Of a stretch of DNA of 6,981 nucleotides, positions 1 to 3,836 are shown piece after piece; the stretch's first letter is position 1, and each line of letters begins with the position of its first letter. The stretch is taken from assembly GCA_035628335.1 (NCBI GenBank), contig DASPKA010000039.1, forward strand, positions 1-6,981, given 5' to 3'. A program made the position numbers and the translations under genes. Under the pieces are notes generated by a model. It was not told the DNA's origin, searched no databases, and saw nothing but the letters and a program-made list of their open reading frames with translations. This DNA is from DASPKA01 sp035628335. GTDB lineage: Bacteria > Patescibacteriota > Doudnabacteria > UBA920.

Positions 1-1
1 C

Positions 2-103
2 GTATCTAAGAGCATATATATAGAATATCCCCGAAAGCAAGGACGAGAAATACTGGTAAAACCTGTTGTGTTGTTACCTTCAAATAGTTATATATTTCTA
101 TGA
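2..103 (+). CDS. Possible C-terminal end of a gene cut by the window edge
   Basis: An open frame enters from the left edge and stops at TGA 101-103, leaving 33 residues. The tail is basic then hydrophobic (ends SNSYIFL) and matches nothing I recognise. It would converge on the minus gene at 183-398 and share the hairpin at 144-178, which fits the convergent pairing seen elsewhere in the window. A competing 34-residue minus frame covers the same bases, so coding status is uncertain. The true start lies outside the window. Confidence 0.3.
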   Translation, partial: VSKSIYIEYPRKQGREILVKPVVLLPSNSYIFL

Positions 104-135
104 CAGACATGCCTTAAGTATAACCTGCCGGAACA

Positions 136-178
136 CAAAACAAAAACACCAGTGTCTCATTCGGAAACACTAGTGTTT
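136..178 (-). terminator. Rho-independent terminator of the Cys-rich gene
   Basis: Arms 144-155 and 167-178 form a 12-bp stem around an 11-nt loop. In the minus-strand RNA every position pairs (one G-U), and a run of U broken by one G follows (complement of 136-146). On the plus strand the same position is a C-A mismatch and no U-run follows, so it should work mainly for the minus gene that ends at 183. Confidence 0.75.
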
Positions 179-182
179 AAAC

Positions 183-398
183 TTAGTCATGACGTGTTGT
201 TGCCTGGTGGTTGCCCAAGCACTCCTCTGAGCAGTGCCGAAGGCCACACGTAGCGCCGTTTTTCCCGACAACGGGACGCCTACATGTAAAGCCCTTTTTC
301 GTCTTTTTTTCTTCACAAAACCCACACATCTCCTGGGCTTTGTGTTGCGTTAACGTAGCTGGTATAACCACCCCATACCGATTTCTCTTTGTTGCCAC
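183..398 (-). CDS. Small Cys-rich treble-clef (MYND/HIT-finger-like) protein
   Basis: This 71-residue protein reads from GTG (396-398) and is probably cytosolic: it has no signal peptide or membrane segment. Its cysteines follow the order C25-x2-C28, C39, C51, C56-x3-C60, H64. The HCSEECLGNH segment resembles the CSxxCxxxH half of eukaryotic MYND and HIT zinc fingers, so zinc binding is likely; a binding partner cannot be inferred. The basic N-terminus (ATKRNR) could contact nucleic acid. The frame stays open to a TTG at 435-437, but GTG is preferred: AGGAGG sits 4 nt upstream of it (403-408), and the TTG overlaps the -10 box. It is monocistronic, with its own promoter and terminator. I do not recognise a named family. 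Confidence 0.7.
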   Translation of the reverse strand: MATKRNRYGVVIPATLTQHKAQEMCGFCEEKKTKKGFTCRRPVVGKNGATCGLRHCSEECLGNHQATTRHD

Positions 399-436
399 CT
401 TTCCTCCTCTATTGCTAGTTTTCTGAAATTTTTCCA

Positions 437-459
437 ATCATAGCATTTCTGTATAAATA
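437..459 (-). promoter_or_regulatory. Extended -10 promoter for the Cys-rich gene
   Basis: Minus strand reads TGCTATGAT, an extended -10 (hexamer at 437-442). The -35 region is only a T-run and is poor. The predicted transcript start near 430 leaves about a 32-nt leader before the GTG at 398. It also places the upstream TTG (435-437) outside the transcript. Confidence 0.5.
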
Positions 460-513
460 AAAAAACGGGAGTATATTGCAGACGGTGCCATTGGTTGCCT
501 GCGACATACTCCC
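457..513 (-). terminator. Terminator of the 117-residue protein gene
   Basis: GGGAGTAT/ATACTCCC arms (506-513 and 467-474) form an 8-bp stem. It encloses a 31-nt loop holding a further GCAG/CTGC pairing. In minus-strand RNA the stem is followed by G and a seven-U run. It lies between the stop at 522 and the next minus gene's promoter, which separates the two genes transcriptionally. The long loop is unusual. Confidence 0.65.
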
Positions 514-521
514 TTCGTGTG

Positions 522-875
522 CTATACACCTAGCATCCACGCAATCGCGTGGGCGGCGCCCATCCATTCGTGCTGAATAGCTAATTCAGCATCTTTTGGA
601 TAGCGTTCAGCCCATACGCGCGCTGCGCACTGCTTGTCTTCACGGCTAATGCGAATATTGCCGTAAAGTTCGTTTCCAGCTCGCAATATCGATGCGAGCA
701 GGAAATCGTCCGCTTCTACAGCGGTAAGCAGCGGAGATTGCCCGGGTCGACTTGGAAGAATATTTGGCAGAACGCCATACTTCATCCGAATTTCCCGTTT
801 TTCGAGCTCCAACTTGCTTGGACGCTCATAAACAATCTCGATCACTAGGGTCTCATTTGCGTTCATCTGCTCCAT
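522..875 (-). CDS. Hypothetical soluble protein, 117 residues
   Basis: I do not recognise this protein. Starting at ATG 873-875 it has 117 residues, no signal peptide and no membrane segment. The N-terminal part looks like beta strands followed by a charged helix (LVIEIVYERP, then KLELEKREIRMKYG). The C-terminal half is mainly helical and ends HEWMGAAHAIAWMLGV. There is one Cys, so this is not a metal finger. The frame extends six codons further to a TTG, but GGAGG at 880-884, 4 nt before the ATG, decides the start and would itself be translated in the longer version. A consensus promoter and an approximately 85-nt foldable leader precede it, implying strong and possibly regulated expression. 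It is divergent from the tRNA transcript. Confidence 0.75.
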   Translation of the reverse strand: MEQMNANETLVIEIVYERPSKLELEKREIRMKYGVLPNILPSRPGQSPLLTAVEADDFLLASILRAGNELYGNIRISREDKQCAARVWAERYPKDAELAIQHEWMGAAHAIAWMLGV

Positions 876-907
876 GCATCCTCCGTTTAACAAACACCTA
901 AAAGTTA

Positions 908-948
908 TTCCTCTGGGGCATCCAGAGTAACCTTTACTCCAAGAGGAA
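908..948 (-). promoter_or_regulatory. Leader with two mutually exclusive folds upstream of the 117-residue protein
   Basis: In minus-strand RNA, arm 942-948 pairs with 908-914 (7 bp, then GG/CC after a bulge) and encloses a GAGTAA-AGG-TTACTC hairpin at 925-939. Alternatively CTCTGG (922-927) pairs with CCAGAG (911-916) over a 5-nt loop. Both folds compete for 908-916 and 922-930. The segment lies in the predicted leader between the promoter and the SD. This is a switch-like pattern seen in sequence; any ligand or effector is unknown. Confidence 0.4.
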
Positions 949-967
949 CGCGAATTGAGATTTACAC

Positions 968-996
968 ATTATAGCATTTTACATCCATAATGTCAA
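968..996 (-). promoter_or_regulatory. Consensus sigma70-type promoter for the 117-residue protein
   Basis: Minus strand has TTGACA (991-996), a 17-bp spacer and TATAAT (968-973), with TG one base upstream of the -10. This is a perfect match to the housekeeping consensus and the strongest promoter in the window. Predicted transcript start is near 961. Its -35 lies 6 bp from the -35 of the divergent promoter that drives the tRNA transcript. Confidence 0.85.
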
Positions 997-1002
997 TAAC
1001 CC

Positions 1003-1031
1003 TTGAAAAACCCTAAGATATGTGTTAAAAT
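1003..1031 (+). promoter_or_regulatory. Promoter of the structured RNA / tRNA-Lys transcript
   Basis: TTGAAA (1003-1008), a 17-bp spacer and TAAAAT (1026-1031), with TG one base before the -10. Predicted start is near 1038, about 210 nt upstream of the tRNA. It stands back to back with the minus promoter at 968-996, so the two may compete or be co-regulated. Confidence 0.75.
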
Positions 1032-1037
1032 AGACTG

Positions 1038-1247
1038 TACAAAAAGCCCTTTTCCTGACCTCTAATCAGGGGACCCCAAATGACAGGCAAACAATAATAT
1101 GTTTTAAAAAAGATTTGAAGTGAAACGGAAAGTCTTTTTTAAAACGCATCGTTCGGGCATTTGGGGAAGAGGAGTACTTTATGGAGACTGCAGCAGAATG
1201 CGCGCGATTAGCGGGCGTTATGCGGAAGTCGGAATAAAGTGCGACGA
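1038..1247 (+). ncRNA. Structured RNA region immediately 5' of tRNA-Lys, class unknown
   Basis: Between the promoter and the tRNA lie several strong helices. CCTGA/TCAGG (1054-1070) is a small hairpin. A perfect 9-bp stem (1074-1082 with 1158-1166) encloses a 16-bp hairpin with one G-U (1101-1116 with 1130-1145, 13-nt loop). A long hairpin at 1174-1242 is built from 9-, 4- and 9-bp segments separated by two symmetric purine-rich 3x3 internal loops (GGA/GGA and GCA/GGA). The last helix ends 5 nt before the tRNA. It does not look like RNase P RNA, 4.5S, 6S or tmRNA. It may be a processed leader, an independent RNA or a regulatory domain. No terminator separates it from the tRNA, so co-transcription is likely. 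Confidence 0.5.
1181..1237 (+). CDS. Possible 18-codon ORF inside the structured RNA
   Basis: ATG at 1181 follows AGAGGAG (1168-1174) with a 6-nt gap and reads METAAECARLAGVMRKSE before TAA at 1235-1237. The SD lies just past the closing helix that ends at 1166, while the whole ORF lies inside the 1174-1242 hairpin and its ATG is in the base of the stem. It could be a leader peptide whose translation melts the hairpin, or a chance ORF in a conserved RNA. It is far too short to judge by coding statistics. Confidence 0.3.
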   Translation: METAAECARLAGVMRKSE

Positions 1248-1323
1248 GGGACCGTAGCTCAGTCGGTAGAGCAGAGGCCTTTTAAGCCTTGTGTCGTGGG
1301 TTCGATCCCCACCGGACCCACCA
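1248..1323 (+). tRNA. tRNA-Lys (anticodon TTT)
   Basis: A complete 76-nt cloverleaf with encoded CCA. The D stem is GCTC/GAGC, the anticodon stem GAGGC/GCCTT holds loop CTTTTAA (anticodon UUU), the variable loop is 5 nt, and the T arm is GTGGG-TTCGATC-CCCAC. The discriminator base is A. The acceptor stem GGGACCG/CGGACCC has one A-A mismatch at position 4-69, where a U at position 4 would restore pairing. It reads lysine codons AAA and AAG. It lies 5 nt after a long hairpin and about 210 nt from its promoter, an unusually long leader for a single tRNA. Confidence 0.93.
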
Positions 1324-1358
1324 TTACAAAACACCGCTCAAGCGGTGTTTTGTAATTT
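1324..1358 (+). terminator. Terminator after tRNA-Lys, usable in both directions
   Basis: A perfect 15-bp inverted repeat (1324-1338 and 1341-1355) with a 2-nt centre begins directly after the tRNA CCA and is followed by TTTCT. The four-T run of the arm is part of the stem. It lies between the tRNA and the convergent VOC gene and probably ends both transcripts. Confidence 0.8.
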
Positions 1359-1414
1359 CTAGTCAATAAAATTTTAAAAAAAGTAACTTGAATAAAATAT
1401 TGCTTTATCACGAT

Positions 1415-1792
1415 CTACTTAAGTGCTTCATGCAAAGCAATTCTATTTCCTTCTGTATCTTCAAATTCAGCAACAAACCCGAGCTCACCGTTAGACTTCT
1501 TAGGGTAGAGCGTTCGTCCACCACACTGAATGACAAGTTCTAAAGTCTTATCTATGCTATCGACACCAAAATACACGAATATACCTTCCTTACTAGGTTT
1601 GTATACGCTCCCTTTCGCTAAAGCTCCTGAGGCACCGAACTGCTTGCCATCATAAGGAAACGTAGCCATTTCATACCCGTCGATAACTGTCTTGATAAAC
1701 GTTATCTCAAAAACGTTTGAGTAAAAATTCATTGCTCTGTCCATATCAACAACAGGAATCTCAAAATATACCACTGGATTATGATGTGCCAT
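1415..1792 (-). CDS. VOC-superfamily (glyoxalase/bleomycin-resistance fold) protein
   Basis: This 125-residue protein is one VOC module of two beta-alpha-beta-beta-beta units. Family marks are VVYFEIPVVDMDRAMNFYSNVF at about 8-29, GIFVYFGVDSIDKTLELV at about 70-87, GGRTLYPK at about 91-98, and the C-terminal FEDTEGNRIALHEA. It is closest to the small stand-alone group related to COG3324. VOC proteins bind a metal and act on small electrophiles or bind drugs; the substrate cannot be told here. There is no signal peptide, so it is cytosolic. The ATG at 1790-1792 fits the family N-terminus but has no SD. A weak TTGGAC -35-like site (1836-1841) overlaps a 20-bp dyad upstream. It is divergent from the receiver gene. 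Confidence 0.9.
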   Translation of the reverse strand: MAHHNPVVYFEIPVVDMDRAMNFYSNVFEITFIKTVIDGYEMATFPYDGKQFGASGALAKGSVYKPSKEGIFVYFGVDSIDKTLELVIQCGGRTLYPKKSNGELGFVAEFEDTEGNRIALHEALK

Positions 1793-1839
1793 AAGTTTTT
1801 CTGGTTAATGCTAGCTATCGCAATCTTAACATAAAGTCC

Positions 1840-1859
1840 AAGGGGTATGCATATTCCTT
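1840..1859. promoter_or_regulatory. 20-bp near-palindrome upstream of the VOC gene, operator candidate
   Basis: AAGGGGTATGCATATTCCTT is symmetric about its centre at 16 of 20 positions, and the two mismatched pairs would be G-U in RNA. It sits 48 bp upstream of the VOC start in the intergenic region shared with the receiver gene and overlaps a weak -35-like hexamer. The size suits a dimeric repressor or activator. No regulator gene is identifiable in the window. Confidence 0.3.
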
Positions 1860-1861
1860 AT

Positions 1862-1950
1862 CCACTCCACATACAAGGCTGCAAAAATGCCAGCCCTGCA
1901 ATAAAAAGGCACCATTTAACAAAAACGTCTGGAGTGGTGTTTTGTGTTTC
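1862..1950 (+). promoter_or_regulatory. Competing stem-loops upstream of the receiver gene
   Basis: On the plus strand CCACTCCA (1862-1869) is complementary to TGGAGTGG (1930-1937) and would enclose a GGCTG/CAGCC hairpin (1877-1895). Alternatively 1906-1914 pairs with 1935-1943 (9 bp, two G-U), followed by a T-rich stretch ending near 1949. The two options share 1935-1937, like an antiterminator/terminator pair. I see no convincing plus-strand promoter upstream, so the interpretation is weak. Confidence 0.25.
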
Positions 1951-1957
1951 ATAAATA

Positions 1958-1966
1958 TGTTACTAT
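1958..1966 (+). promoter_or_regulatory. Extended -10 promoter for the receiver gene
   Basis: TGTTACTAT gives a TGn-extended -10 with hexamer TACTAT at 1961-1966; no good -35 is visible 17 bp upstream. Predicted start is near 1973, leaving about a 37-nt leader to the ATG at 2010. Confidence 0.35.
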
Positions 1967-2009
1967 TCCGTCAGCTGTTGGAAACTATATCAATAACAAG
2001 TGAGGGAAA

Positions 2010-2348
2010 ATGAAACCGAGAGTTCTGTATGTTGAACCTGACGAATTATCGCAAGGTAGTGCGGTGACGTTCCTGGAAAGAGAATTTGAAGTCCAAATGG
2101 TCGCTACAGGAAACGAAGCACTTACACTTCTACAAGCCAACACGTATGACGTTTTGGTAACAGAGAACCTGCCATCCCTAAATGCCGAAAAGCTGGTAAA
2201 GCAAGCCAAGGCACGTTACCCAAGCCTGCCAATCATCATGCTCTCAGCTTATGAGCCACATGAAGACCTACCCGTACGCTTTATCAATAAACGGGAAGAT
2301 CCTCTAACTTTCCTAAAGACCCTAAAGGAGCTTGCTGGGATACGCTAG
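2010..2348 (+). CDS. Stand-alone degenerate receiver (CheY-like) domain protein
   Basis: This 112-residue protein is a single receiver (REC) domain with no output domain. It shows the N-terminal strand and acidic turn (VLYVEPDE, 5-12), the usual alternating helices, TYDVLVTENLP (45-55) around the phosphorylation site, IIMLSA (75-80) with S79 at the switch Ser/Thr position, and K94 at the conserved Lys. The phosphoacceptor Asp is replaced by Glu (E52), and the second residue of the acidic pair by Pro (E9-P10). Standard phosphorylation is therefore doubtful; Glu may mimic the phosphorylated state. No histidine kinase is nearby. Such domains usually act by protein-protein contact in the cytosol. 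ATG 2010 follows GAGGG with a short 3-nt gap. Confidence 0.85.
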   Translation: MKPRVLYVEPDELSQGSAVTFLEREFEVQMVATGNEALTLLQANTYDVLVTENLPSLNAEKLVKQAKARYPSLPIIMLSAYEPHEDLPVRFINKREDPLTFLKTLKELAGIR

Positions 2349-2410
2349 TCCAAACGAAAAAACGGAAAATTAGAGTTACCTATAATATAGCGTAAGTTGC
2401 AGCATATTTC

Positions 2411-2456
2411 AAAAACCGTTCCTGAGCTGGTGAGCAAAGGAACGGTTTTTTGTTTT
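2411..2456 (+). terminator. Shared terminator between receiver gene and convergent minus gene
   Basis: AAAAACCGTTCC (2411-2422) pairs perfectly with 2439-2450 over a 16-nt loop. The stem runs into T6 then G then T4 on the plus strand. On the minus strand the stem also ends in T5, so it should stop transcription from both sides. It lies between stops at 2348 and 2468. Confidence 0.85.
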
Positions 2457-2467
2457 GCCGTGTAGCG

Positions 2468-2827
2468 TTAAACCGGGACCGTGTCCCATGACTCCACTTT
2501 GGTGTGTGTCATTGGGTATGTCTGAAAGCCTAAACGCCGCAAGTGATCAAGGGCAAAGTCTAGCGCCTCGGGGGTGTCATAGTAGATGAACCGCCTAGAC
2601 AAGTCCAACACAAAGCCGCACACATACTGACCTCGCGACTTCCAGTTTCTCTGCCACCAGAAAGCTTGTGGCAAGCTACCGATGGCAATCTCCCCCATAC
2701 CACCCTCAACGCCAGTCAGAATATTTCCGCGGCCGCCCCAGTTCTCACCTGTATTCATATAGGCGACTATGGGGAGCCCGACATACTCAATCACCGCACC
2801 CTCGTGCGTTATACTTTTTACTTGCAC
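2468..2827 (-). CDS. Hypothetical soluble protein, 119 residues
   Basis: I do not recognise this protein. From GTG 2825-2827 it has 119 residues and no membrane segment or signal peptide. The central part is Gly/Trp-rich (NWGGRG, GGMGEIAIG, FWWQRNW). The C-terminal part reads as a strand then a helix: VLDLSRRFIYYD, then TPEALDFALDHLRRLGF. It has one Cys and no obvious catalytic motif. The frame continues upstream to ATG 2837-2839 and TTG 2858-2860, but GTG is chosen because GGAGG (2833-2837) lies 5 nt before it while neither upstream codon has an SD; an ATG start therefore cannot be fully excluded. It is divergent from the membrane protein gene at 2999 and convergent with the receiver gene. 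Confidence 0.7.
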   Translation of the reverse strand: MQVKSITHEGAVIEYVGLPIVAYMNTGENWGGRGNILTGVEGGMGEIAIGSLPQAFWWQRNWKSRGQYVCGFVLDLSRRFIYYDTPEALDFALDHLRRLGFQTYPMTHTKVESWDTVPV

Positions 2828-2873
2828 ATTTTCCTCCATTTGTGTGAAATTAAACCTCAAGACAGAATGAAAT

Positions 2874-2902
2874 ATTTAACCATAAAATCACAATTTTGTA
2901 AA
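2874..2902 (-). promoter_or_regulatory. Promoter of the 119-residue protein gene
   Basis: Minus strand reads TTTACA (2897-2902), a 17-bp spacer, then TTAAAT (2874-2879) with TG one base upstream. Predicted start is near 2867, giving a leader of about 40 nt to the GTG. The match is moderate (4/6 at the -10). Confidence 0.45.
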
Positions 2903-2935
2903 TACCCGATTCATAAAATAATGAGCTAAGGCACA

Positions 2936-2941
2936 TATAAT
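2936..2941 (+). promoter_or_regulatory. TATAAT -10 box of the four-helix membrane protein gene
   Basis: A perfect TATAAT lies 57 bp upstream of the ATG at 2999. The -35 region is AT-rich without a good hexamer. Predicted start near 2948 leaves about a 50-nt leader. It faces away from the minus promoter at 2874-2902. Confidence 0.5.
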
Positions 2942-2998
2942 AGAGGCACGAAAAAGGTCGAGGGATATAGGAAATTAACTATAAGAAAGGATTATTTT

Positions 2999-3373
2999 AT
3001 GAACTTTAATTGGACAAAGGCGCTTGGGTATGGTGTTTTACTCTGGGTTGTCATGTTTGTTGTAGGCGCAATTCTCGCAAGTATGGGTATAGGTCTTAGT
3101 GCAGGTTGGATACTGGTACTTGGAATCATTGGAGCTATCCTTGCCTACTCGTTCGCAGCAAACGCAAGGCCAGGGACAGCAGGCGCTGCCTTGGGTTATG
3201 GTATAACTTTTGCAGTCATTGGCATCATTCTTGATTCGCTCATTTCCGCACAGTTCACAGCTGGGACAAACCTGTTTAATTCATGGACATACTGGCTTGG
3301 ATATGTGTTAGTACTTGCCGCACCAATGTTCGCACCAAGCGTCCAAAGCACACAAGCACCGAGAGCCATGTGA
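2999..3373 (+). CDS. Small four-helix inner-membrane protein, function unknown
   Basis: This 124-residue protein has four predicted membrane helices (about 8-28, 34-54, 61-82 and 97-112) joined by very short loops. The first is GYGVLLWVVMFVVGAIL; Gly and Ala are frequent, as in tightly packed helices. The tail after 113 is short and polar. There are no Cys, no charged residues inside the helices and no catalytic motif, so transport or signalling roles would be guesses. Similar small membrane proteins are common and unnamed in Patescibacteria (recollection, not a search). ATG 2999-3001 is preceded by GAAAGG with an 8-nt gap, longer than the 3-5 nt seen at most other genes here. It is monocistronic, with its own terminator. 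Confidence 0.8.
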   Translation: MNFNWTKALGYGVLLWVVMFVVGAILASMGIGLSAGWILVLGIIGAILAYSFAANARPGTAGAALGYGITFAVIGIILDSLISAQFTAGTNLFNSWTYWLGYVLVLAAPMFAPSVQSTQAPRAM

Positions 3374-3380
3374 GCATATG

Positions 3381-3423
3381 AAAAGACCTAACACGAGGAG
3401 CGCATTAGGTCTTTTTGTTTTTA
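3381..3423 (+). terminator. Terminator of the four-helix membrane protein gene
   Basis: AAAAGACCTAA (3381-3391) pairs perfectly with 3405-3415 over a 13-nt loop. It is followed on the plus strand by T5-G-T5. It starts 8 nt after the stop at 3373. The minus gene's TAA (3421-3423) overlaps the end of the T tract, so the hairpin also lies just beyond that convergent gene. Confidence 0.85.
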
Positions 3424-3669
3424 ACGGCGGGCATACAGTCTTGCGCGGGAAGACTGACGATGGGTATGACGATTGTGCGGGGAAGCACAATTTGGCAGTG
3501 TGCATGTTTGCCCATGCACAGGGTTAAGTCCCGTTTGATGAATCGCATGGCATTCTGGGCATAACGCGGCATACCCATATATTCCACAGACGAAACAACC
3601 ACAAACAACCGTAGCCTCAACTGGAGTGGGTAGCCTAACCACACAGCCAGGACAAGGGGTGTTTGCCAT
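3421..3669 (-). CDS. Small CxxC-rich putative zinc-ribbon protein
   Basis: This 82-residue protein begins at ATG 3667-3669 behind AAGGAGG (3674-3680) with a 4-nt gap, the best SD in the window. It has nine Cys: C6-x2-C9, C23-x-C25-x2-C28, C37-P-E-C40 with H41 and H44, and C56-x4-C61, then a His-rich stretch (HNRHTH, 65-70) and a basic tail. CPGC and CPEC are typical zinc-ribbon knuckles, so one or two zinc sites are likely. Partner and role are unknown. The last third is encoded by DNA full of inverted repeats and may be constrained more by structure than by protein. Other overlapping frames lack an SD. No signal peptide is seen. Confidence 0.7.
   Translation of the reverse strand: MANTPCPGCVVRLPTPVEATVVCGCFVCGIYGYAALCPECHAIHQTGLNPVHGQTCTLPNCASPHNRHTHRQSSRARLYARR
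3436..3520. repeat. Three tandem perfect hairpins within the zinc-ribbon gene 3' end
   Basis: Three non-identical inverted repeats follow each other: CAGTCTT/AAGACTG (3436-3456, 7-nt loop), ATTGTGC/GCACAAT (3472-3491, 6-nt loop) and TGTGCATG/CATGCACA (3499-3520, 6-nt loop). A 9-bp pair, ATGGGTATG (3460-3468) with CATACCCAT (3570-3578), could enclose the last two. None has a T-run, so they are not simple terminators. Confidence 0.6.
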
Positions 3670-3703
3670 TTTACCTCCTTATTATCAGCAGGGAACAGTA
3701 AAA

Positions 3704-3716
3704 GGCACTGGGTGCC
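3704..3716 (-). other. Short hairpin upstream of the zinc-ribbon gene
   Basis: GGCAC-CCA-GTGCC on the minus strand (5 bp, 3-nt loop) is followed by TTTT about 22 nt before the SD. It may be a weak leader attenuator or have no function. No convincing promoter was found for this gene. Confidence 0.25.
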
Positions 3717-3799
3717 AGATTGTCGAGATTTTTAGCGTAACACAAAGAAATTATTTTAACAATAAAATTGCCTGAAAGTCTTTATTTTTTATATTTATA

Positions 3800-3808
3800 T
3801 GCTATAGT
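3800..3808 (+). promoter_or_regulatory. Extended -10 promoter of the exported protein gene
   Basis: TGCTATAGT gives an extended -10 (hexamer TATAGT at 3803-3808); the -35 is weak. A second TATAAA begins at 3808. Predicted start is near 3815, leaving about a 22-nt leader holding the GGAGGG SD (3828-3833). Confidence 0.5.
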
Positions 3809-3836
3809 ATAAATCTTTAAAACTTACGGAGGGACT

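Noticed and set aside
6..110. 34-residue minus-strand ORF at the left edge
   Set aside because: Its AAGG lies only 1 nt from the ATG, it has no recognisable motif, and a competing plus frame fits the convergent layout better.
399..437. TTG-initiated extension of the Cys-rich protein
   Set aside because: The extension translates the SD itself, and its start codon overlaps the predicted -10 box.
1038..1323. tmRNA or a T-box/lysine riboswitch
   Set aside because: The tRNA part is a complete tRNA-Lys with anticodon arm, unlike tmRNA; no T-box specifier or TGGNACCGCG antiterminator and no lysine-riboswitch core is visible.
1248..1358. tRNA-Lys as an integration (att) site of a mobile element
   Set aside because: No repeat of the tRNA 3' end, no integrase and no other mobile gene is present in the window.
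2381..2386. TATAAT after the receiver gene as promoter of a small RNA ending at the 2411-2456 terminator
   Set aside because: No -35 or TG extension lies upstream, and nothing else marks an RNA.
3405..3644. Overlapping minus ORF of 79 codons and plus ORFs across 3308-3527
   Set aside because: They lack SDs and overlap the CxxC gene, which has an excellent SD and a coherent zinc-ribbon pattern.
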